64,000 nt of DNA from assembly GCF_900100955.1 (NCBI RefSeq), contig NZ_FNCC01000001.1, positions 310,001 to 374,000 on the forward strand, written 5' to 3'. Below the pieces are notes generated by a model, which worked only from the letters and a program-made list of their open reading frames with translations, searched no databases and was not told the DNA's origin. Made by a program: the position numbers and the translations under genes. Below, piece after piece: positions 46,527 through 54,381 of this stretch. The DNA comes from Lentzea fradiae (GTDB lineage: Bacteria > Actinomycetota > Actinomycetes > Mycobacteriales > Pseudonocardiaceae). Within the stretch, counting starts at the first letter, position 1. Every line of letters starts with the position of its first letter.

Positions 46527-46589
46527 GATGAGCGCCAACCTACGAGTGCGCAGGTCACCCGGCGTACGTGAGAATGGTCGCAGGCCCGC

Positions 46590-47726
46590 TCACCGCGTCC
46601 AGTCGATGTCGGCGTAGATCGCGGCGTGGTCGCTGGCCGCGTGCACCTCGCTGGTCATCGTCTCGTAGACGTCCCAGCGGTTCCTGGTCCGCGGGCCGCG
46701 CCAGACGCCCTTGCGGAACACCCCGCCGCCGACGGCCTTCGCGAACAGCGGCGGGGTGAGCAGCACGTAGTCGATCTTGCCCTGCTCGTTCACGCCGCGG
46801 TACGTGCCGAGGCGGTGGTCCCAGTCGAAGTTCTCGTGCTCGCTGATGTCGCGCAGGCCGGTGCGCTCGAACAGCGGGCGCAACGCCTCGCTGTCCGCCG
46901 TGTCGTTGAGGTCGCCGACGACGGCGACGTGCTCGTGGCCCTCGTCGCGCAGGCGGTTCACGATGCGGGCGATGCGGACGGCCTGGCGGAAGCGGCGGCG
47001 GGCGCCGATCGGGTCGCCGGGGGCGCCGTAGCCCTTGGACTTCAGGTGGTTCACCAGCACGACCACCTCCGGGCCCGCCGGGGTGCGCACGTGGTACTCG
47101 GCGCAGTCGCGGGAGAAGACCACACCGGAGGAGTCCCGCGCATACACGTGCGTGCGGATGGTGATGACCTGGTGGGCGTCGCGGGTGAGCAGGCCGACGT
47201 TGATGCCGCGCTCGTCGTTGCCGTCGATCAGGTGGACCTCCTCGTACGGGGTCCAGCCGACGTTCTTGAGCATGCTGGCGGAGAACAGGTGCAGCAGCTC
47301 ACGGGACTCCGCCTCGACGACGCCGAGGACGTGCGCGCCGACGTCGCGCATCACCTGGGCGGTGTGGCGGGTCGCCAGCTCGCTGATGGGTTCGGTGGTG
47401 AGCTCCACCCAGCCGACCCACGACTCCCTGCCGCTCGCCACGACCGACGTCTCGCCGGTGCGGTGCCTTGCCAGGAAGCGGCCCCGGATGCGGCGCAGCA
47501 CCGCGTACCTGCTCCGGTCGGACCGCAGCAGCTCCAGGGTGGTCAGGAGCTCCTTGAGCTCCTCCTTCACCTCGGGCGTGTAGGTGTCGGCGGCGACCAG
47601 CTCGTTGAACCGGGCGTGGGCGGCGAGCACCGGGGCCGCGTGCCGGGTGGCGGTGCGGCCCATCACCTTGGGGCGCTCGAACATGTTCTGCACGTTGAAC
47701 GACCCGATCCGGGTGGTGCTCACCAC
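46590..47726 (-). CDS. Endonuclease/exonuclease/phosphatase (EEP) family protein
   Basis: 378 aa. EEP-fold motifs are present: IGSFNVQN (Asn), VVEAES (catalytic Glu), VLVNHLKSKG, VVGDLNDTADS (Asp-x-Asn) and a final SDHAAIYAD (Ser-Asp-His). No signal peptide is seen. The family cleaves phosphodiesters of nucleic acids or other compounds. GTG 47726 has an immediately following in-frame GTG 47723 as alternative. A 199-nt promoter region separates it from the SARP gene. Confidence 0.88.
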   Translation of the reverse strand: MVSTTRIGSFNVQNMFERPKVMGRTATRHAAPVLAAHARFNELVAADTYTPEVKEELKELLTTLELLRSDRSRYAVLRRIRGRFLARHRTGETSVVASGRESWVGWVELTTEPISELATRHTAQVMRDVGAHVLGVVEAESRELLHLFSASMLKNVGWTPYEEVHLIDGNDERGINVGLLTRDAHQVITIRTHVYARDSSGVVFSRDCAEYHVRTPAGPEVVVLVNHLKSKGYGAPGDPIGARRRFRQAVRIARIVNRLRDEGHEHVAVVGDLNDTADSEALRPLFERTGLRDISEHENFDWDHRLGTYRGVNEQGKIDYVLLTPPLFAKAVGGGVFRKGVWRGPRTRNRWDVYETMTSEVHAASDHAAIYADIDWTR

Positions 47727-47925
47727 CTCAGGGTCGCATGTGGAGCAACGCGTCCGCCCTGGGCCGCTCGGGTGATCTTTGCGCAGGTCGCGGGGGTGGT
47801 GGGACGGCGGGAAGACCCCGTGGCTTGGGCTGCCGGGTCGTTGGTGACCGGGGCCTTCCCGTCCGGTGACGACGGTGCCGGGTGTACCTAGGATGAACCT
47901 TGAATCCGCTGCTGAGAGGTGATGA

Positions 47926-50535
47926 GTGGAGTTCGGGCTGCTCGGCGCCGTCGAGGTGCGCGACGGGGGTGCGCTGGTCGACGCCGGCCACGTCCGGCAA
48001 CGGTCGGTGCTGGTGGCGCTGCTGGTGGAGCAGGGCAGGCCGGTTCCGGTGGAGCGCCTGCTCGACCGCGTCTGGGGCGATCGGGCGCCGCTGCGCGCCC
48101 GCGAGACGCTCTACGGGTACGTGTCGAAGCTGCGCAGGCTGCTCGGGCCGGCGATCGAGCGCTCACCCGCCGGGTACCGGCTGACGGTCTCTCCCGACCA
48201 GGTCGACCTGTTCCGGTTCCGCGCACTGGTGCGGCGGGGCGAGCTGGACGAGGCGCTCGCGTTGTGGCGCGGGCACGCCGTCGAAGGGCTGGAGTCGGAG
48301 TGGTTCGCCGCGTTGCGGGAGAGCCTGCACGCCGAACGCACGGCCGCCGAGCTGGACCGCAACGACGTGGCTCTGGCGGCGGGGCGGCACGCGGCGCTGC
48401 TGCCGGCGCTGCGGCAGTCGGCCGAGGAACGACCGCACGACGAACGCCTTGCCGCGCAACTGATGCTCGCGCTGCACCGGTCGGGCAACGACGCGGAGGC
48501 GTTGCTGCACTACGACACCGTGCGGCGGCGGCTGGCCGACGAGCTCGGCGTGGACCCGAGCAAGCCGTTGCGGGAGACGTACCAGCGCGTCCTGGCCGGT
48601 GGTTCGGCGGTGACACCGCGGCAGCTGCCCGCGCCGCACCCGTGGTTCACCGGCCGCGCGGAGGAGCTGGCGGCGCTGAGGTCGCCCGGCACCACCGCGA
48701 TCGGCGGCAGCGGCGGCATCGGCAAGACGGCGCTCGCGGTGCACTGGGCTCACCGGCACCTCGCCGAGTTCCCGGACGGCCAGCTCTACGTGAACCTGCG
48801 CGGCTTCGACCCCGCCGCCGAACCCACGCCGCCCGAGGCCGTGCTGCGCGAGTTCCTGGAGGCGCTGGGGGAGGAGACGATCCCGTCCGGGCTGGACGCG
48901 CGGGCCGCGCGCTACCGCGGCCTGGTCGCGGGCAGGCGGATGCTGGTGCTGCTGGACAACGCCCGCTCCACCGACCAGGTCGTGCCGCTGCTGCCGGGCC
49001 AGGACGCCACGGTGCTGGTGACGAGCAGGGTGAAGCTCGCGGGTCTCGTCGCCGCGCACGGTGCCCGGTCGGTGTCGCTCGACGTCCTCGGCCAGGCCGA
49101 CGCGCACGAGTTCCTGGCGGTGCGGCTCGGCGCCGCCCGCGTCGCCGCCGAACCGGGCGTCGTCGCGGACCTGGTGACGTGGTGCGGTGGTCTGCCGCTG
49201 GCGTTGTCGATCGTGGCCGCGCGTGCGGCGATGGACCCGGACCTGCCGCTCGCGGTGTTCGCGGAGGAGCTGGCCGAGCAGCCGCTCGACGCGCTGGACG
49301 CGGGGGAGATCGGCACGAACCTGCGTGCGGTGTTCTCCTGGTCAGTGGCGGCGCTGTCGGAGCCTGCGGCCCGTGCGTTCGCGTTGCTCGGGACCGTGGG
49401 CTCGGCGGACCTGAGCCTCACGGCCGCGGCGGCGCTGCTGGACCTGCCGGTTGCGCGAGCGCGGATGGTGTTGAGGGAGCTGGAGAACGCGCACCTCGTG
49501 CAGCAGCACGTGCCAGGCCGCTACCGGATGCACGACCTGGTCGGGCTCTACGCGGCGGACCTGCCCGCCGACGCCGGGTCGCGGCTGGCCGACTTCTACG
49601 CCGCCACCGCCCGTGCCGCCGCGCTCACGCTGGAACCGCACAAGTCGTTGCCGGAGCACGAAAGCGGCCACGTCCTGACGTTCACCGGCAACGCCGCGGC
49701 GATGGCCTGGTTCGACGCCGAGCACGCCTGCCTGCTCACCGAACAACGCCGGGCACTGGCCGGCGGGCGGTTCGGCGTCGCGTGGATGATCGGCCGCGCG
49801 CTGAACAACTACCACCTCCGCCGTGGCCGCACCCACGACGACGTCGAGGCGTGGCTGGTGGCGCTGCGCGCCGCGGAGGCGCTCGGCGACGAGCTGAACC
49901 AGGCCACCGCGCACGTGTGCCTCGGCGCCGACTACGTCGAGCTCGGCCAGTCGGCGCTGGGGCACGAGCACTTCGACCGCGGCCTCGCGCTCTTCGAGGG
50001 CATGACGAACCACGAGGCGCACGGCGGCGCGCACCGGGCGATGGCGTGGGCGGCGGAGTTCGAGGGCGACCGGGAGAAGGCCCTGGAGCACTCGCTGCGC
50101 GGCCTCGAGCAGTTCCGCGCGGCCGGGTCGGAGGTCCGGGAGGCCGAGTCGCTGAACGAGGTGGGCTGGCGGTACGCGTGCCTGGGCCGGTACGCCGAGG
50201 CCCGCGCGTTCTGCGAGGAGGCCATGCTGCTCAACGGGAAGCTCGGCCACGCGGAGGGGTCCGCGGCCACTTTGGACAGTCTCGCGCACATCGCCCACCA
50301 CGACGGAAGGCACTCCGACGCCGTCACGCACTACCGCGATGCCCTGGAGGTGTACCGCGAGCTCGACAACTCGGTCGAGCAGGCGACGGTGCTGGAGCAC
50401 CTCGGCGACGTCCACGCGGCGGCCGGGGAGGTTGAACTGGCGCGGGAACAGTGGGAACGGGCGTTGGCGCTGTACCGGGAGCAGGGCCGCACCGCGGAGG
50501 CGACGGCACTGGCGGCCCGCGTCCCGGCGAGCTGA
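47926..50535 (+). CDS. AfsR/SARP-family transcriptional regulator with NB-ARC and TPR
   Basis: 869 aa. An OmpR-like winged helix (about 1-90), then a bacterial activator domain BTAD (about 92-235), are the SARP core. A nucleotide-binding NB-ARC module follows with Walker A GGSGGIGKTALA (from about residue 260) and LVLLDNA. The C-terminal 350 residues are tetratricopeptide-like helices. Such proteins switch on secondary metabolism in actinomycetes. No adjacent biosynthetic cluster is seen, so the targets are elsewhere or unknown. GTG 47926 begins MEFGLLGAVEV. Confidence 0.92.
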   Translation: MEFGLLGAVEVRDGGALVDAGHVRQRSVLVALLVEQGRPVPVERLLDRVWGDRAPLRARETLYGYVSKLRRLLGPAIERSPAGYRLTVSPDQVDLFRFRALVRRGELDEALALWRGHAVEGLESEWFAALRESLHAERTAAELDRNDVALAAGRHAALLPALRQSAEERPHDERLAAQLMLALHRSGNDAEALLHYDTVRRRLADELGVDPSKPLRETYQRVLAGGSAVTPRQLPAPHPWFTGRAEELAALRSPGTTAIGGSGGIGKTALAVHWAHRHLAEFPDGQLYVNLRGFDPAAEPTPPEAVLREFLEALGEETIPSGLDARAARYRGLVAGRRMLVLLDNARSTDQVVPLLPGQDATVLVTSRVKLAGLVAAHGARSVSLDVLGQADAHEFLAVRLGAARVAAEPGVVADLVTWCGGLPLALSIVAARAAMDPDLPLAVFAEELAEQPLDALDAGEIGTNLRAVFSWSVAALSEPAARAFALLGTVGSADLSLTAAAALLDLPVARARMVLRELENAHLVQQHVPGRYRMHDLVGLYAADLPADAGSRLADFYAATARAAALTLEPHKSLPEHESGHVLTFTGNAAAMAWFDAEHACLLTEQRRALAGGRFGVAWMIGRALNNYHLRRGRTHDDVEAWLVALRAAEALGDELNQATAHVCLGADYVELGQSALGHEHFDRGLALFEGMTNHEAHGGAHRAMAWAAEFEGDREKALEHSLRGLEQFRAAGSEVREAESLNEVGWRYACLGRYAEARAFCEEAMLLNGKLGHAEGSAATLDSLAHIAHHDGRHSDAVTHYRDALEVYRELDNSVEQATVLEHLGDVHAAAGEVELAREQWERALALYREQGRTAEATALAARVPAS

Positions 50536-50537
50536 AA

Positions 50538-50574
50538 ACGGTCCCCGTACGGGGGAACACCGCACGGGGACCGT
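50538..50574 (+). terminator. Terminator after the SARP gene
   Basis: ACGGTCCCCGT (50538-50548) and ACGGGGACCGT (50564-50574) are an exact 11-bp stem with a 15-nt loop, 2 nt after the stop, followed by CGTCTTCC. It may also serve the convergent DUF305 gene. Confidence 0.85.
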
Positions 50575-50616
50575 CGTCTTCCGGTCAGGTCCTGTCGCCC
50601 TCGTGACCGGTGCGCG

Positions 50617-51138
50617 CTACAGAGCGTTCAGGGTGGCGAGGTAGGTCTCTCGCGTCTTGTCGATACAGCCGCCCAGCTCGACCACCGTCGCGTTCGTCCC
50701 GGCCGAGAGCGCGGAGCGGGCGACGGTGCGTGCTTCCTCGAACTGGTTGCGCAGCAACGACTTCAGGTGGTCGTCGGGGTCGGGCGCGTGCTCGGCGGCG
50801 GCCAGCTCGGCCGCTGTGACCATGCCGGGCATGTCATGACCGTCGTGCTGGTCCGACTCCGGCCTGCCCGCCCGCGTGAGCACCTCCCTGACCCGCGCCA
50901 GCTCGGCCCGGTAGGCGGGGGCGACCTGGTCGGCCAGCGGGCGCAGCGCGGAACCGGGTCTCACCAGGGCGAGCGCGGCGAGCGCCGTCTCGTTCTGGGG
51001 GATCACCAGGTCCAGGAACGCCAGGTCGGTGGCCGACAGCTCAGGTGCGGGAGAAACAGGGTGTGGCGCAACGGGTGCAGGGGCCGCTGCGCCACACCCC
51101 GCCGCCGCCAGGACGGCGGCGACGACCAGTGCCCGCAC
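50617..51138 (-). CDS. DUF305 lipoprotein
   Basis: 173 aa. A lipobox LAAAGC near residue 16 makes it a membrane-anchored lipoprotein. The DUF305 part has FLDLVIPQNETALAAL, in which the usual metal-ligand histidines are largely absent (a typical motif is H-x2-A-x2-M), and a HDGHDMPGM segment later that has retained two His and a Met. GTG 51138 shares a base with the upstream DUF1996 stop (TAGTG), so it is translationally coupled to it. It is the last gene of the sigma-GH128 operon. Confidence 0.72.
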   Translation of the reverse strand: MRALVVAAVLAAAGCGAAAPAPVAPHPVSPAPELSATDLAFLDLVIPQNETALAALALVRPGSALRPLADQVAPAYRAELARVREVLTRAGRPESDQHDGHDMPGMVTAAELAAAEHAPDPDDHLKSLLRNQFEEARTVARSALSAGTNATVVELGGCIDKTRETYLATLNAL

Positions 51139-52196
51139 TACGGACGGCCGTCGGGTCCGCACTTGACGATCCGGTTGATGCAGTCGCGCACCCGCAGCGC
51201 CATGTCCTCCTCGGGCCAGGCGTTGAAGAAGTCGCCGTGCATCGTGAAGCCGGGGCCGGACGCGAGCTTGATCCGCGCCGGGTCACCCGTCACCGGGTAG
51301 CGCAGCACCTGGCGCAGCTTCGGCACGGGCACCGGGTGCGTCGACGGGCACTCGTTCGCGACCGGGTAGGCCATGTGGCTCTTGTGGTCGGCCGAGTCGA
51401 GGTCCTTGCCGTTCCAGCACTGCGGGAAGTCCAGGTAGGACTCGAGCATCGAGCCCTCCGGGCAGTTCACGAAGTCCTTGGACGGCTCGACGTGCCCGGC
51501 GTGCAGGCAGGACCAGCGGGACTGGGTGCTGCCGTCGGGCGCGGTGGCCTTGGCGTTGCCCGCGACGATCCGCAGCCCGTGCGGGAGCGGCTGGATGCGC
51601 GCGGTCACGTCGTCACGCACGCCTTCACCGAGGTAGTAGAACGTCGTGCCGGTCGGCTCGACCGGTTGGCCGTCGACGAGCAGCGTGGGCACCCAGTAGG
51701 ACGAGAGGTCCTTCTTGGGGTTGCACGAGGTCTCGGCCTTGTCGAGGTCCTCGACGGTGGTGTGGGCGTTCGTGGAGACGTTGCCGAAGAAGCTGTGCAT
51801 GTGCGATGCGCCGGGCAGGTTCGGCAGGACGATCGGGTCGTCCGGCAGCCGGTGCGTGAACGGGCACTCCGCGACGAACTCGGCGACGCGCACGGCGTTC
51901 GCCGGGATCGGCTCCTGCGCGGGCAGGTTGAGAGCGGCCTTGGGTGCGTCCTGGGCGGTCGTCGCGCCGGACGTGCCCTCCGCCGGAGCGGTGGCGGGAG
52001 GAGCGGCCTGCTGCTGGTGCTGCTGTTCCGGCGTGGAGGCAGGGGGCGTGGTCGACGAGGTCGCCGCGGGCGGGTTCTTGGGGGGAGTGAAGAACATCGC
52101 GTTCGCGGTCACCGCGGACGCCGCAACACCCGCCACGGCGAGGGCGGCGATCAACACGCGCCTCCGCATCCGGGACGGAATCGGGGCGTGGGCCAT
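51138..52196 (-). CDS. DUF1996 secreted protein
   Basis: 352 aa with a signal/anchor helix (about 12-33), a Pro/Gln/Thr-rich linker (about 38-100) and a DUF1996 domain (about 100-350). Conserved features include AECPFTHRLPDDPI, SHMHSFFGN and SRWSCLHAGHVEP and four or more Cys, plausible disulfides. DUF1996 is known in fungal and bacterial secreted proteins, often beside carbohydrate-binding WSC modules. It is 65 nt downstream of the sigma-GH128 gene and shares its strand. Confidence 0.88.
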   Translation of the reverse strand: MAHAPIPSRMRRRVLIAALAVAGVAASAVTANAMFFTPPKNPPAATSSTTPPASTPEQQHQQQAAPPATAPAEGTSGATTAQDAPKAALNLPAQEPIPANAVRVAEFVAECPFTHRLPDDPIVLPNLPGASHMHSFFGNVSTNAHTTVEDLDKAETSCNPKKDLSSYWVPTLLVDGQPVEPTGTTFYYLGEGVRDDVTARIQPLPHGLRIVAGNAKATAPDGSTQSRWSCLHAGHVEPSKDFVNCPEGSMLESYLDFPQCWNGKDLDSADHKSHMAYPVANECPSTHPVPVPKLRQVLRYPVTGDPARIKLASGPGFTMHGDFFNAWPEEDMALRVRDCINRIVKCGPDGRP

Positions 52197-52261
52197 CGAA
52201 TGATCCTTTCGAGCAGGGAGAACTTGAACAGGGACGGTGGCGGTTCAAGGGCGGCGCGGGA

Positions 52262-54097
52262 TCAGCCCGCGTCGCGGTAGGCCAGGCCGGCCTGGTTGGG
52301 GGTGCCGCCGGGGGCGTAGAGACCGGTGCCCGGTTTGTCGGCGGGCAGCGCGAACCACGCGTAGCGCTCGACGTAGGGGAGGCTCTCCATCATGGCGGCG
52401 GAGCCGCGGGCGAAGGCCGCCTGCTGCTCGGGAGACGGGTAGCGGGGTGACCCGCCGGAGAAGTCGATGAGGGCGTACTCGGTGAGCCACAACGGTTTGC
52501 CGTACCGCTTGTGCACGGCTTCCAGGTAGTTCCTCAGGTGTCCGACGGCGGCGTCGCCGAAGTCGGAGCCGTACCAGTGCACCGCGATGAAGTCGACGCG
52601 CAGACCTCGTTGCGCCGCACCGGACATGAACCGGTCGAGCCAGCCGCCCGGCTTGTCGCCGCTGTGCGCGACGGCCGGGCTGCCGAGCCGCAGCCCGGTG
52701 GCGGCGAGCTTCGGCCAGAGGTCGAGCGCCTGCTCCGGCGACATGTCGGCCTGGTCGGGGAAGTCGGGCTCGTTGAACCCGAGCAGCACCTTGCCGTTGG
52801 CCTTCGCGCGGGCGATCGTGGCGTCGTCGGTGAACTTCGTGCCCCAGATCATCGGCACGAACTCGACGTTCGGCGGCGTGGCGACACCGTCGGGGTGCAC
52901 GGCCCAGTTGTAGTACCAGCCCGCGCGGACGTCGGTGAGCGCTTTGCCGACGCCGTCGAAGTTCCAGGTGCTGACGCCCTTCTTGGCCGCGACCGTCACC
53001 GGCGTGACTGGCGGAGGAGGAGGCGGCGCCGCGACGGACGTCGACGACGGGACCGTGGTGGTGGTCGTGACCGGCACGGACGAGGACGCGACGGTGGTGA
53101 CCGGCGGCGTGCGTCCGGTCGCGACCGCGATCGTGTTCGCGACCGGCTGCTCCTCGCGGGACGGCACCACGGCGACGACGATGCCCGCGGCCACCACCGC
53201 GGCCGCCGCGGCGGCGACGGGTTTGACGAACGCGCCCTTGAGCAGCAGCCCGATCTTGCCGGTGGTGACCGGGTCTCCGGCGGCGTGCGAGAGGACGGCG
53301 TGCGCCCCGGCCGGGGCGGACGGGTCGAACGCGAACGCCGCGGGCAGCGGCACCAGCGGCAGCCGGGCGATGAGGCCCTCGACCGCCGCGAGGTCGGTGC
53401 CGCAGCGCTCGCAGCGCGCGCAGTCCCGGGCGTGCCGGGCGATCCGCTTGCGCCACAACGGACTCGGGTCACCGTCCCAGTCGGCCACGACCTCGGCCAG
53501 GTCGGGGCAGCGGGGCGTGCGTTCGAGCGTGCGCACGACGATCCGCGCGGAGTCGAGCTGCGCCTTGACCCGTTGCACCCGCACAGCGGTGTGCTGCGGC
53601 GTCAGGTCGAGCGCGTTGGCGACCTCAGCGCGGGTGAGCCGCCCGGCCGCCTCCAGCCACCACAGCGACAGCAGCTCGCGCTCGTCCGCGCTGAGCCACC
53701 GCGTCGCCGCCACGACCTCGCGTCGCTGCCCGGACAGCTGCAGCCGCATGATGGTGAGGTCGACGAAGTCCGCGCCGGGGTCGGCGATGTCCTCGACCAT
53801 CGGACCGGTGACCGGCACCCGCTCGCGTTCGCGGTGCCGCAGCCGGATCTGGTTCATCGCGATGACGACGAGCCACGACCGGAACCCCGCGGGGTCGCGC
53901 AGCGACGACAGCCCGTGCACCGCGCGCAGCATCGTCTCCTGGACGACGTCGTCGGTGTCCTCGTGACCGCCGAGCGCGTGCCCCACGATGTTGTAGACGA
54001 GCGGCAGGTACCCGCTCACCAGGTCGTCCAGCGCACGCTGGTCGCCGTCGCGTGCGGCTTCCACCGTCGCGACGCCGGGCTCCCGCGCTGCCGTCAT
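52262..54097 (-). CDS. ECF sigma factor fused to a zinc finger, membrane helix and GH128-like glycosidase
   Basis: 611 aa. Residues 12-90 are sigma region 2 (DDVVQETMLRAVHG, GFRSWLVVIAMNQIR) and 135-185 region 4 (LSADERELLSLWWLEA then TRAEVANALDLTPQ). A H-x3-C-x2-C zinc finger (His222, Cys226, Cys229) typical of anti-sigma domains follows, then one helix (291-311), a Val/Thr/Ser/Pro linker (315-370) and a TIM-barrel glycosidase (374-611) with GFNEPD (Glu443) and WLTEYAL (Glu540), as in Asl1/GH128 beta-1,3-glucanases. The single helix puts sigma inside and enzyme outside. ATG 54097 has GAGG upstream. The gene heads an operon with DUF1996 and DUF305 and diverges from GH76. ECF groups with long membrane extensions are known; a glycosidase end is notable. 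Confidence 0.85.
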   Translation of the reverse strand: MTAAREPGVATVEAARDGDQRALDDLVSGYLPLVYNIVGHALGGHEDTDDVVQETMLRAVHGLSSLRDPAGFRSWLVVIAMNQIRLRHRERERVPVTGPMVEDIADPGADFVDLTIMRLQLSGQRREVVAATRWLSADERELLSLWWLEAAGRLTRAEVANALDLTPQHTAVRVQRVKAQLDSARIVVRTLERTPRCPDLAEVVADWDGDPSPLWRKRIARHARDCARCERCGTDLAAVEGLIARLPLVPLPAAFAFDPSAPAGAHAVLSHAAGDPVTTGKIGLLLKGAFVKPVAAAAAAVVAAGIVVAVVPSREEQPVANTIAVATGRTPPVTTVASSSVPVTTTTTVPSSTSVAAPPPPPPVTPVTVAAKKGVSTWNFDGVGKALTDVRAGWYYNWAVHPDGVATPPNVEFVPMIWGTKFTDDATIARAKANGKVLLGFNEPDFPDQADMSPEQALDLWPKLAATGLRLGSPAVAHSGDKPGGWLDRFMSGAAQRGLRVDFIAVHWYGSDFGDAAVGHLRNYLEAVHKRYGKPLWLTEYALIDFSGGSPRYPSPEQQAAFARGSAAMMESLPYVERYAWFALPADKPGTGLYAPGGTPNQAGLAYRDAG

Positions 54098-54381
54098 GCT
54101 CACCTCACTTGCCGGTCCAGGACTCTCTCTGAACAGGAGATGTCCGGGCTTCACGGCGATAACGAAAAATTCTCGGCGACTTGGGCCGAGCGTCTCAACT
54201 GGCCTGTCGAGGGGGCGTGTCACCGGCCCGCCGCGACGGCGGAAGTAGACCACGAGGCCGTGTGAGATCCGGGTAGGGACGCGGGAATTTCTGTCCGGGA
54301 CATGAACGCGCCAGCCCGTTGACCTGGAGCTGCCCGGGTCACGACCATGAGAGCGTTCCCACGAACGCGGGGGTGGTCGGC
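54098..54381. other. 284-nt divergent promoter region between sigma-GH128 and GH76
   Basis: No gene is visible. It includes a mildly AT-rich island (ATAACGAAAAATTC near 54160) and GGGAATTT near 54286, and must hold both promoters. I cannot assign an ECF-type -35/-10 pair with confidence. Confidence 0.5.

Noticed and set aside
47727-47925. Possible small gene between the EEP and SARP genes
   Set aside because: No frame with start and ribosome site of reasonable composition; treated as promoter region.
54098-54381. ECF-type promoter pair for the sigma-GH128 and GH76 genes
   Set aside because: Candidate GGAAT and GAAAAAT elements are not at consistent spacing with a -10, so no promoter call was made.
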